The position numbers and the translations under genes are program-made. 64,000 nt of DNA from Nevskia sp035651715 (lineage in GTDB: Bacteria > Pseudomonadota > Gammaproteobacteria > Nevskiales > Nevskiaceae), in contig DASRFD010000089.1 in assembly GCA_035651715.1 (NCBI GenBank), positions 44,771-108,770 on the forward strand, written 5' to 3'. Positions within the stretch are counted from its first letter, which is position 1, and the number at the start of each line of letters is the position of its first letter. Positions 16,162 through 23,108 of the stretch are shown here, one piece after another. A model generated the notes under the pieces. That model was given only the letters and a program-made list of their open reading frames with translations. It did not search any database and was not told the DNA's origin.

Positions 16162-17059
16162 GGCGCAGGAGGTCCGCCGCGCCCGGCCGCTGCTCGGCAC
16201 GCTGGTGGAAATCCGCGCCGCCGCGCCGTGGCCGCAGGCGCGGCTGCACGCCGCCGTGGACGCGGCCTTCGCCGCGGTGGAGCGGGTGCAGCGGCTGATG
16301 AGCTTCCACGATGCGGCCAGCGAGCTGTCCACGCTGAACCGCGAAGCCGCGCTGCGCCCGGTGGCGGTCGACGACCAGCTGCACGAGGTGCTGGCGGCGG
16401 CGCTGGAGCTGTCGCGGCGCAGCCTGGGCGCTTTCGATGTCTGCGTCGCGCCGCGGCTGCAGGACTGGGGCTATCTGCCCCCGGCTGCCGGGCCGGCAGC
16501 CGCTCCCGCGGGCTGGAGCGAGGTGGAGCTGCTCGACGGGCGGCGCGTGCGCTTCCGCCGGCCGCTGCGCATCGACCTCGGCGGCATCGCCAAGGGCTAT
16601 GCGGTGGACCGCGCCGTCGCCGCGCTGGGCGCGGCCGGCGTCGAGGCCGCGCTGGTCAACGCCGGCGGCGACCTGCGCGCCTTCGGCGCACGGCCCTGGA
16701 GCGTCGCCCTGCGCCATCCGTTGGCGCCGGCGCGCAGCGCGCACGGCCTGGAGCTGCGCGACGAGGCGCTGGCGACCTCGGCCGCCTATTTCTCGCGCCG
16801 CCGTTGCGGCACCGGGGAGGTCTCGGCGCTGCTCGACCCGCGCAGCGGCCGGCCCTGGCTCGGCGCCGCCAGCGTCAGCGTGCGCGCCGCCGACTGCCTG
16901 CACGCCGACGCGCTGACCAAGGTGGTGCTGTTCGCGCCGCCGCCGCTGGCCGGGCAGGTGCTGGCCCGCTACGGCGCGCAGGCCTATATCCAGCATCCGA
17001 CGGAGGACGCCATGCCGGCGACCGCCGGCGTGTCGCAAGCCGTGCCGTGCTCAGCCTGA
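16136..17059 (+). CDS. apbE: FAD:protein FMN transferase (ApbE)
   Basis: The 307-residue protein shows ApbE motifs: RPLLGTLVEI at the start, the MSFHDAASELSTLNR helix, GAFDVCVAPRL, the nucleotide-binding IDLGGIAKGYAVDRA, NAGGDLRAFG and the metal-site region LATSAAY and DALTKVV. It transfers FMN from FAD to Thr/Ser of FMN_bind proteins, here presumably the overlapping upstream gene product. Unusually no signal peptide or lipobox is visible before the domain, although ApbE is normally periplasmic in Gram-negatives; the frame offers no upstream alternative start. Confidence 0.9.
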   Translation: MPSRSPSPEAQEVRRARPLLGTLVEIRAAAPWPQARLHAAVDAAFAAVERVQRLMSFHDAASELSTLNREAALRPVAVDDQLHEVLAAALELSRRSLGAFDVCVAPRLQDWGYLPPAAGPAAAPAGWSEVELLDGRRVRFRRPLRIDLGGIAKGYAVDRAVAALGAAGVEAALVNAGGDLRAFGARPWSVALRHPLAPARSAHGLELRDEALATSAAYFSRRRCGTGEVSALLDPRSGRPWLGAASVSVRAADCLHADALTKVVLFAPPPLAGQVLARYGAQAYIQHPTEDAMPATAGVSQAVPCSA

Positions 17060-17496
17060 TCCATCGCCGCTGCGCCTACGCCGCGCTGCTGCTGCTGTTC
17101 GGCAGCGGCCTGGCGCACTGGGTGCTGCACGACTGGTTCCAGCACCAGGGCGAGTTCGGCGCCGAGCCGCACCCGCTCGAACCCTGGATGCTCAAGCTGC
17201 ACGGCGCCGCCGCCATGCTCGGCCTGGCGGTGCTGGGCAGCCTGGCCTCCGCCCATATCCACCGCTTCTGGCGCCTGCGCCGCAACCGCAGCGCCGGCGG
17301 TTTGTTCCTGCTCGCCGCCTTGCTGCTGGTGCTGAGCGGCTACGGTCTGTACTACGTCGGCGGCGAGCAGGCGCGGGCGCTGTGCCGGCAGGCGCACATC
17401 GTCATCGGCCTGCTGGCGCTGCCGGGCTTCCTCGTGCACCTGTGGCGCGGGCGGGCGCTGCGGCGGCATCCGCGGGCGGGCGGATTGCAGGCGTAA
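17047..17496 (+). CDS. Four-helix membrane protein with conserved-looking histidines
   Basis: Read from a GTG overlapping the apbE stop, this 149-residue protein has four membrane helices (about 8-25, 48-66, 80-98, 112-128) and histidines within or beside them (AHWVLHDW, KLHGAAAM, AHIHRFW, QAHIVIG, LVHLW). The pattern resembles small cytochrome b or DUF4405-like proteins that accept electrons from quinol and pass them to flavinylated domains. Coupled to FMN_bind and ApbE, it would complete a membrane-to-periplasm electron path (inference). Confidence 0.6.
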   Translation: MLSLIHRRCAYAALLLLFGSGLAHWVLHDWFQHQGEFGAEPHPLEPWMLKLHGAAAMLGLAVLGSLASAHIHRFWRLRRNRSAGGLFLLAALLLVLSGYGLYYVGGEQARALCRQAHIVIGLLALPGFLVHLWRGRALRRHPRAGGLQA

Positions 17497-17505
17497 AATC
17501 CGCGG

Positions 17506-17898
17506 ATGGAAAAAGTGACCCACCGCGGCGGCTGCCACTGCGGCGCCGTGCGCTTCGAGGTGCGCGCGCCGGCGCGTCTTACGGTGCAGCACTGCAACTG
17601 CTCGATGTGCAGCAAGACCGGCTACATGCACCTGATCGTGCCGGCCGCGGACTTCACCTTGCTGTCCGGCGCCGCGCAGCTGAACACCTATACCTTCAAC
17701 ACCGGCACGGCCAAGCACCTGTTCTGCACGGTGTGCGGCATCAAGTCGTTCTACGTGCCGCGCTCCAACCCGGACGGGTTCTCGGTCAACCTGCGCTGCC
17801 TCGACGAGGGCACCGTGGAGCAGGTGACGGTGGAGGATTTCGACGGGCGCGATTGGGAGGCGCACGGCGCCACGCTGGCGCACCTGAGCAAGGCCTGA
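17506..17898 (+). CDS. GFA family (glutathione-dependent formaldehyde-activating-like) zinc protein
   Basis: A 130-residue single-domain protein with the GFA zinc ligands: GGCHCGAVRF (residues 9-18), HCNCSMCSK (35-43) and FCTVCG (76-81). The family is named for glutathione-dependent formaldehyde-activating enzyme, but most members have no proven activity. It starts nine bases after the membrane-protein gene; that may be chance. Confidence 0.92.
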   Translation: MEKVTHRGGCHCGAVRFEVRAPARLTVQHCNCSMCSKTGYMHLIVPAADFTLLSGAAQLNTYTFNTGTAKHLFCTVCGIKSFYVPRSNPDGFSVNLRCLDEGTVEQVTVEDFDGRDWEAHGATLAHLSKA

Positions 17899-17946
17899 GC
17901 TGCAGGCCGCCCGGCAGGGCGACGGCGCCGCCGGCCCGTGGCCGAC

Positions 17947-18843
17947 CTACGACGGCGTCGCGCGGATGAAATCCAGCGTCACCTGGGCCAGTTCCTCGCC
18001 CTTGTCCTCCTGGATGAAATGTCCGGCCTTGCGGATCGTGGTGTGCGGCTGCCCCTGCGCGCCGGGCACCTGCCGCTGCATGAACTTGTCGGCGCCGCGG
18101 GTGATCGGGTCGCGGCTGCCGAAGGCGGTGAGGAACGGCTTGTGCCATTGGCCCAGCCGGTCCCAGGCGGCGCGGTTGGCCGGCACCGCCGGGTCGTCCT
18201 CGCGGTCCGGCACCAGGCGCGGGAAGGCGCGGGCGCCGGCCTTGTACTTCGAAGAGGGGAACGGCGCGTCGTAGGCGGCGATCACCTCCGGCGGCAGCTT
18301 CCCGGCGCAGCCGGAGTTGACGATGCGGCCGATCGGGAACCACGGCGAGTACATGGCGAAGGCGCGCCACAGCTTGAACGCGCCCGGCATCTTCTGCCGC
18401 GCCGTCGGCAGGAAGCCGTTGGACAACACCACGCGGGCGAAGCGCGGCTCCTGCTCCGCCGCCAGGCGCAGGCCGATCAGCGAGCCCCAGTCCTGGCAGA
18501 CCAGGGTGATGCCGCGCAGGTCCAGCGCGGCGAGGAAGGCAGTCATCCAGTCGACGTGCTTCTGGTAGCTGTAGTCGGCCATCCGCGCCGGCTTGTCGGA
18601 GCGGCCGAAGCCGATCAGGTCCGGCGCCACCGCGCGCAGGCCGGCGGCGGCGAAGACCGGGATCATCTTGCGGTACAGGTAGCACCAGGACGGCTCGCCG
18701 TGCAGCATCAGCACCGGCGGCGCCTCGCGCGGCCCCTCGTCGAGGTAGTGCATGCGCAGGCCGTCGATCTCGACGTAGTGCGGCTCGAACGGAAATCCGG
18801 GCAGCCCGGCGAAGCGTTGGTCCGGCGTGCGCAATACCTTCAT
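17947..18843 (-). CDS. Haloalkane dehalogenase (alpha/beta hydrolase, HLD-I type)
   Basis: The 298-residue protein matches the DhlA/DhmA class: oxyanion HGEPSW (49-53), nucleophile Asp118 with halide-binding Trp119 in CQDWGS, catalytic acid Asp245 (GSRDP) and base His275 (AGHF). The acid position after strand 7 is that of subfamily I. It hydrolyses carbon-halogen bonds to alcohols; natural substrates of environmental members are mostly unknown. GGGAGG lies six bases before the ATG. It is transcribed alone, divergent from the ParM-like gene. Confidence 0.9.
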   Translation of the reverse strand: MKVLRTPDQRFAGLPGFPFEPHYVEIDGLRMHYLDEGPREAPPVLMLHGEPSWCYLYRKMIPVFAAAGLRAVAPDLIGFGRSDKPARMADYSYQKHVDWMTAFLAALDLRGITLVCQDWGSLIGLRLAAEQEPRFARVVLSNGFLPTARQKMPGAFKLWRAFAMYSPWFPIGRIVNSGCAGKLPPEVIAAYDAPFPSSKYKAGARAFPRLVPDREDDPAVPANRAAWDRLGQWHKPFLTAFGSRDPITRGADKFMQRQVPGAQGQPHTTIRKAGHFIQEDKGEELAQVTLDFIRATPS

Positions 18844-18896
18844 GCCATCCTCCCGTGGTCCTGAACCCAGGCGGAAAATCCGCCTGCGGCGCGGCT

Positions 18897-18925
18897 TTGA
18901 CCGCATCCGCCCCCCATGCTACAAA
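18897..18925 (+). promoter_or_regulatory. Promoter of the ParM-like gene
   Basis: TTGACC (18897-18902), a 17-base spacer and TACAAA (18920-18925), 38 bases before the ATG, with GGGGAG as the ribosome site. Confidence 0.6.
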
Positions 18926-18963
18926 CCCGCCATCTCAAATAGTTGTGCCGGGGAGTTTCGTGC

Positions 18964-19992
18964 ATGCGCATTCTGGCCGCGGACATCGGCTTCGGCTACA
19001 CCAAGGCCACGGATGGCCGCCAGTATCAGGTCTTCAAGTCCATCGTCGGCGAGGCGAACCCGATCCAGTTCGCCGAGGCCCTGCTGCCCTCGCAGGCGGC
19101 GCAGCCGCGGCACTTCGCCATCGGCGGCGAGGAGGTGTTCATCGGCGAGCTGGCCGAAACCCAGTCGCGCGGCCGCGGCTTCACCCTCGACCATGCCCAG
19201 TTCATCGCCAAGTACGCCCGCAACCTGGCCCTGGCCGGCCTGACGCCCTATGCCGAGCACGGCGACCCGATCCGCCTGGTCACCGGCCTGCCGATCAGCT
19301 TCTTCCGCAAGTACAAGGACGCGCTGACCACCCTGCTGCAGCAGCGCCACACCGTCACCGTGGTGCAGGCCAACGGCACGCGCGAGGACAAGAGCGTCTA
19401 CATCGAGAAGGTGCGGGTGGTGCCGCAGCCGTTCGGCTCGCTGTTCAACCTGATGCTGGACGGCAACGGCAAGGCGCTGAACCAGCGCTTCATCACCGAG
19501 AAGATCGGCGTCATCGACATCGGCTTCCGCACCACCGACTTCACCATCAGCGACAAGACCCGCTACTCCGAGCGCGGCAGCCTGTCCACCGATTCCGGCA
19601 TGTCGGTGGCCTACAACGCCATCGCCAACCTGCTGCACGAGAAGAGCGGCACCCAGGTCGAGCTGTATCGCCTGTATGAGGCGGTGAGCCGCGGCGTGAT
19701 CAAGATCAAGGGCCAGAAATACGACCTCACCGGCCTGGCCCAGCACGCCTACAGCCAGCTCGCCACCCGCATCGCCACCGAGGCCAACCGCCTGTGGGCC
19801 GACGACTGGGACCTCGACGCCATCGTCATCACCGGCGGCGGCGGCGCGATCCTGGCGCCGTTCCTGCAGCCGCAGATCGAGGGCGAGGTGCTGCCCATGC
19901 CCAGCGACCAGGATGCGCGTCTCAACAACGTCGCCGGCTATTGGAAATACGGCGTACACATCTTCGGCAACCAGGCCGCGGCAGCGGCCTGA
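18964..19992 (+). CDS. ParM/StbA-family actin-like protein, chromosomal and without a visible parR
   Basis: The 342-residue protein has the actin-fold phosphate loops: AADIGFGYTKAT (residues 5-16), a second VIDIGFRTTDFT (about 182-193) and adenosine motif VITGGGGAIL (about 290-299). This spacing fits plasmid ParM, archaeal Ta0583 and Alp7A-type proteins more than MreB or FtsA. ParM normally pairs with DNA-binding ParR and a parC repeat array; neither is next to this gene. It is monocistronic, with its own promoter and a downstream terminator. A chromosomal role is unknown. Confidence 0.85.
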   Translation: MRILAADIGFGYTKATDGRQYQVFKSIVGEANPIQFAEALLPSQAAQPRHFAIGGEEVFIGELAETQSRGRGFTLDHAQFIAKYARNLALAGLTPYAEHGDPIRLVTGLPISFFRKYKDALTTLLQQRHTVTVVQANGTREDKSVYIEKVRVVPQPFGSLFNLMLDGNGKALNQRFITEKIGVIDIGFRTTDFTISDKTRYSERGSLSTDSGMSVAYNAIANLLHEKSGTQVELYRLYEAVSRGVIKIKGQKYDLTGLAQHAYSQLATRIATEANRLWADDWDLDAIVITGGGGAILAPFLQPQIEGEVLPMPSDQDARLNNVAGYWKYGVHIFGNQAAAAA

Positions 19993-20047
19993 GGGCCGCC
20001 GCGCCGAACCTCGGCCGACCCGTCATCGGCTGCGATAAACCGGCAAA

Positions 20048-20117
20048 ACCCCAACTATTGATGGGGTAAAGGCGCTTTCCGCGTGACGCCGGCGCGGTAG
20101 CGCGTCAGGCCTTTTTT
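20048..20117 (+). terminator. Two hairpins ending in T6, probable terminator of the ParM-like gene
   Basis: The 196 bases between the ParM-like and aldehyde dehydrogenase genes contain a hairpin with stem ACCCC/GGGGT (20048-20067) and a GC-rich hairpin (20085-20106, GACGC...GCGTC with an inner GCGC-GGTA-GCGC) followed by T6 at 20112-20117. The second fits intrinsic termination; the first is unexplained. Confidence 0.5.
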
Positions 20118-20188
20118 GCTTAAGCTCGGACGGTCGTTCAATAGCGGCGCAGGTTCTTGCGCCCGTTCGCCGGAGGAGTCCCACAGCC

Positions 20189-21640
20189 ATGAACAGCGTC
20201 GTTTCCTATCTGCCGTCCGCCGCCCCGCAGCAGGGCGTCGAAGCCGAGATCCAGCGCGTGTTCGAGCGCCAGCGCGAGACCGCGCTGCGCCTGCGCAGCT
20301 CCACCAGGCAGGAGCGCAAGGCCAAGATCCAGAAGCTGCGCGACGCCGTGATCGCGCACAGCGAGGAATTCATCAAGGCCGGCTACGCCGACTTCAGGAA
20401 GCCGCCGGCGGAAGTGGAGCTGACCGAAATCCTGTCGGTGGTGTCGGAGGCCAACGACGCCCTGCGCAAGCTCGGCAAGTGGATGAAGCCGACCCGCGTC
20501 TGGCCGTCGCGCGCTACCGTGGGCCTGCGCGCCTGGGTGCAGTACGAGCCCAAGGGCCGCTGCCTGATCATCTCGCCGTGGAACTACCCGGTGAACCTCA
20601 CCTTCGGCCCGCTGATCTCGGCGATCGCCGCCGGCAACACCGCCATCCTCAAGCCCTCGGAGATGACGCCGAACCTGTCGGCGGTGATGGTCAAGATCGT
20701 CCGGCAGCTGTTCGCCGAGGACGAGGTCGCCATCTTCGAAGGCGACGTCGCCGTCTCCACCGCGCTGCTGGCGCTGCCGTTCGACCACATCTTCTTCACC
20801 GGCGCGCCCTCCATCGGCAAGGTGGTGATGGCCGCCGCCGCCAAGCACCTGACCAGCGTCACCCTGGAGCTGGGCGGCAAGTCGCCGACCATCATCGACG
20901 CCAGCGCCAACCTGCAGCAGGCGGCGCGCAACATCATGTGGTCGAAGTACACCAACGACGGCCAGACCTGCATCGCGCCGGACCACATCTACGTCCACGC
21001 CTCGGTCAAGGACGAATTCGTGCGCCTCTGCCAGGAGACCCTGGCCAATGCCTACGGCGCCGACCCGGCCAAGCAGAAGGACAGCCCGTACCTGGCGCGC
21101 ATCGTCAACCAGCGCCACACCGGCCGCATCAAGGCCCTGCTCGACGACGCCAGGGCGCGCGGCGCCCGCACCCTCACCGGCGGCGTGGTCAGCGAGCAGG
21201 ACTGCTTCATCGCGCCGACCCTGCTCGACAACATCCCCGACGACGCCAAGATCATGCAGGAGGAGATCTTCGGCCCGCTGCTGCCGATCATCTCCTACGC
21301 CGACCTCGACGAGGTGATCCGCCGCATCAACGCCGATCCCAAGCCGCTGGCCCTGTACATCTGGAGCAAGACCGAGTCGAACATCCAGAAGGTGATGAAG
21401 CAGACCAGCTCCGGCGGCGCCTGCATCAACAACACCGTGGTGCAGTTCCTGCACGGCAACCTGCCGTTCGGCGGCGTCAACAACTCCGGCATCGGCAACG
21501 GCCACGGCCACTACGGCTTCAAGGCCTTCTCGCACGAGCGCGCCGTGGTGCGCACGCAGATCTCGGCGCTGTCGATGTTCTACCCGCCGTACACCGACTT
21601 CACCCGCAGGATCGCCAGGCTGCTGATCAAGATGGTCTGA
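20189..21640 (+). CDS. Aldehyde dehydrogenase, class 3 / fatty-aldehyde type
   Basis: The 483-residue NAD(P)-dependent enzyme has SPWNYPVN (catalytic Asn, about 131), FTGAPSIGKVV, general base Glu in LELGGKSP (about 229) and nucleophile Cys in GQTCIAPD (about 263). The compact N-terminus and hydrophobic, basic C-terminal tail (FTRRIARLLIKMV) are those of ALDH3-type enzymes that oxidise long-chain or aromatic aldehydes at membranes (AlkH- or coniferyl-aldehyde-type). CGGAGGAG precedes the ATG by about ten bases. It has its own downstream terminator. Confidence 0.93.
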   Translation: MNSVVSYLPSAAPQQGVEAEIQRVFERQRETALRLRSSTRQERKAKIQKLRDAVIAHSEEFIKAGYADFRKPPAEVELTEILSVVSEANDALRKLGKWMKPTRVWPSRATVGLRAWVQYEPKGRCLIISPWNYPVNLTFGPLISAIAAGNTAILKPSEMTPNLSAVMVKIVRQLFAEDEVAIFEGDVAVSTALLALPFDHIFFTGAPSIGKVVMAAAAKHLTSVTLELGGKSPTIIDASANLQQAARNIMWSKYTNDGQTCIAPDHIYVHASVKDEFVRLCQETLANAYGADPAKQKDSPYLARIVNQRHTGRIKALLDDARARGARTLTGGVVSEQDCFIAPTLLDNIPDDAKIMQEEIFGPLLPIISYADLDEVIRRINADPKPLALYIWSKTESNIQKVMKQTSSGGACINNTVVQFLHGNLPFGGVNNSGIGNGHGHYGFKAFSHERAVVRTQISALSMFYPPYTDFTRRIARLLIKMV

Positions 21641-21653
21641 GCCCGCCGCAGGT

Positions 21654-21693
21654 AAAAGCCGCGCCCGCCCCCGCAAGGCCGGCGCGGCTTTTT
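21654..21693 (+). terminator. Rho-independent terminator after the aldehyde dehydrogenase gene
   Basis: A 12-base stem AAAAGCCGCGCC / GGCGCGGCTTTT closes a 15-base loop and runs into T5, 14 bases after the stop codon. Confidence 0.85.
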
Positions 21694-21716
21694 CACGCCC
21701 GGTGGCCGGCACCGGC

Positions 21717-21760
21717 TTGACTTTATGTAAGTAGAAACTTACCGTAAGCCATGGCTTACG
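21717..21760. promoter_or_regulatory. arsR promoter region with two perfect palindromes, one over the start codon
   Basis: TTGACT (21717-21722) is a likely -35. GTAAG-TAGAAA-CTTAC (21727-21742) is a perfect inverted repeat in the spacer and -10 region. CGTAAGCC-AT-GGCTTACG (21743-21760) is a perfect 18-base palindrome containing the ATG of the arsR-family gene. Both share the half-site GTAAG/CTTAC, so they are probably two binding sites of the encoded repressor. Confidence 0.75.
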
Positions 21761-22071
21761 ATAAAGCGCTGAGCTGCCTGGCCGATCCGACCCGCCGCAG
21801 GGTGTTCGAGCGCCTGCGCGCGGGGCCGCGCCCGGTGGGGGCGATCGCCAAGGGCCTGCCGGTGAGCCGGCCCGCGGTGTCGCAGCACCTCAAGGTGCTG
21901 AAGGAGGCGGGGCTGGTGCGCGACCGGGCCGAGGGGACGCAGCGGGTCTACTCCATCGATCCCCACGGCCTCGGCGCGCTGCGCGCCTGGCTGGACCAGT
22001 TCTGGGATCAGGCGCTCGCCGCGTTCCAGCAGGAGATCGAGCGCGATCACGACAGGGGGCAACCGCGATGA
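21751..22071 (+). CDS. ArsR family winged-helix repressor
   Basis: A 106-residue protein with an ArsR fold: LADPTRRRVFERLRAGPRPV (9-28) and recognition helix VSRPAVSQHLKVLKEAGLV (about 37-55). No Cys metal-binding motif (ELCVCDL type) is present, so it belongs to the non-metal branch usually linked to SRPBCC (AHSA1) genes. It overlaps the downstream SRPBCC gene by four bases (ATGA). Its start codon is buried in a palindrome, which suggests tight autorepression. Confidence 0.93.
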   Translation: MAYDKALSCLADPTRRRVFERLRAGPRPVGAIAKGLPVSRPAVSQHLKVLKEAGLVRDRAEGTQRVYSIDPHGLGALRAWLDQFWDQALAAFQQEIERDHDRGQPR

Positions 22072-22553
22072 GCAGCAGGACGATCCGCATTGCGCCGGTG
22101 CGCAAGAGCGTGGTGGTGCGGGCCGAGCCGGCGCGCGCCTTCGAGGTCTTCACCGCCGGCATCGACCGCTGGTGGCCGAAATCGCACGGCATCGGCAACG
22201 GGCCGGTGAAGCGCTCGGTGATCGAGCCGCGCGTCGGCGGCCGCTGGTACGCGGAATACGAGGACGGCAGCGAGGTCGGCAACGGCCACGTGCGGGTGTG
22301 GGAACCGCCGAGCCGCGCGGTGTTCAGCTGGGAGATCAGCGCGGAATGGAAGCCGGACAGCCGCGTCGCTTCCGAAGTCGAGGTGCGCTTCGTCGCCGAA
22401 GGCCCCGGCCTGACCCGCGTCGAAGTCGAGCATCGCGACTTCGAGCCGCTCGGCGAGCAGGGCGGCGAGAAGATGCGCAAGGACGTGGACGGCGGCTGGC
22501 CCGGCCTGCTGCAGCTGTTCGCGCAGTGCGTGGCGGAGGCCGCCGCGGCGTGA
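22068..22553 (+). CDS. SRPBCC (AHSA1/activator of Hsp90-like) domain protein
   Basis: The 161-residue protein is one START-like/SRPBCC domain: VVRAEPARAFEVFTAGIDRWWP at the start, EPRVGGRWYAEYEDGSE in the middle and a C-terminal helix (GGWPGLLQLFAQCV). Such proteins bind hydrophobic ligands. The ArsR-SRPBCC pair is a very common operon and often senses an organic compound. It overlaps the next gene (GTGA). Confidence 0.92.
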   Translation: MSSRTIRIAPVRKSVVVRAEPARAFEVFTAGIDRWWPKSHGIGNGPVKRSVIEPRVGGRWYAEYEDGSEVGNGHVRVWEPPSRAVFSWEISAEWKPDSRVASEVEVRFVAEGPGLTRVEVEHRDFEPLGEQGGEKMRKDVDGGWPGLLQLFAQCVAEAAAA

Positions 22554-22999
22554 GCCCGACCCTGCTGCTGCGCATCGCCGCCGCGCTCGGCCTGCTGCTC
22601 GCCGCCGGCCACAGCCGCGGCGCGCCCTGGACGCCGGTCAGGGACGGCCCGGCGGCGATCCTGCTCGGCAGCATGCAATCGCTGCAAATGAATGTGATGG
22701 GCGCGCGCCACAGCTACTGGGATTTCTACCAGGGCTTCGGCCTGAGCATCAGCGCCTGCCTGTTCGCCATGGCACTGCTGCTGTGGCAGCTTGCGGCGCT
22801 GGCCAGGCAGGATGCGCGGCGCCTGCGGCCGCTGCTGTTGACCCTGGCCGCCGGCTATCTCGCCGTCGGCATTCTCGGCTGGTGCTACATCTTCGTGCTG
22901 CCGCTGGTGTTCGGCGCCGCGATCGCGCTCTGCATCCTCGCGGCGTGGTGGCAGGCCGGCCGCAGCCCCGGCGCGGCGTTGAGCGGGGCGTCGGCCTGA
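22550..22999 (+). CDS. Four-helix membrane protein of unknown function
   Basis: Read from a GTG overlapping the SRPBCC stop, the 149-residue protein has an N-terminal hydrophobic helix and three more (about 65-85, 96-118, 119-135). The central MNVMGARHSYWDFYQGFGLS lies between helices 1 and 2 and looks like the conserved part. Proteins like this often follow ArsR-SRPBCC pairs. No signature of a known transporter or enzyme. Confidence 0.7.
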   Translation: MSPTLLLRIAAALGLLLAAGHSRGAPWTPVRDGPAAILLGSMQSLQMNVMGARHSYWDFYQGFGLSISACLFAMALLLWQLAALARQDARRLRPLLLTLAAGYLAVGILGWCYIFVLPLVFGAAIALCILAAWWQAGRSPGAALSGASA

Positions 23000-23108
23000 T
23001 TCCGGCGAGGGGCTGAAGTACGCGCCGCGTTTCGCCGCCATCCGCGGCGCGGGCGCATCCCGCGGCCTGGAGGATGGCCTGGCTCACCGGGGCGGGGCCG
23101 CCCGCGTC

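Noticed and set aside
20000..20110. Possible c-di-GMP or other known riboswitch in the ParM-ALDH gap.
   Set aside because: Core motifs of the classes that I can recall are not present; kept only as an unexplained structured region.
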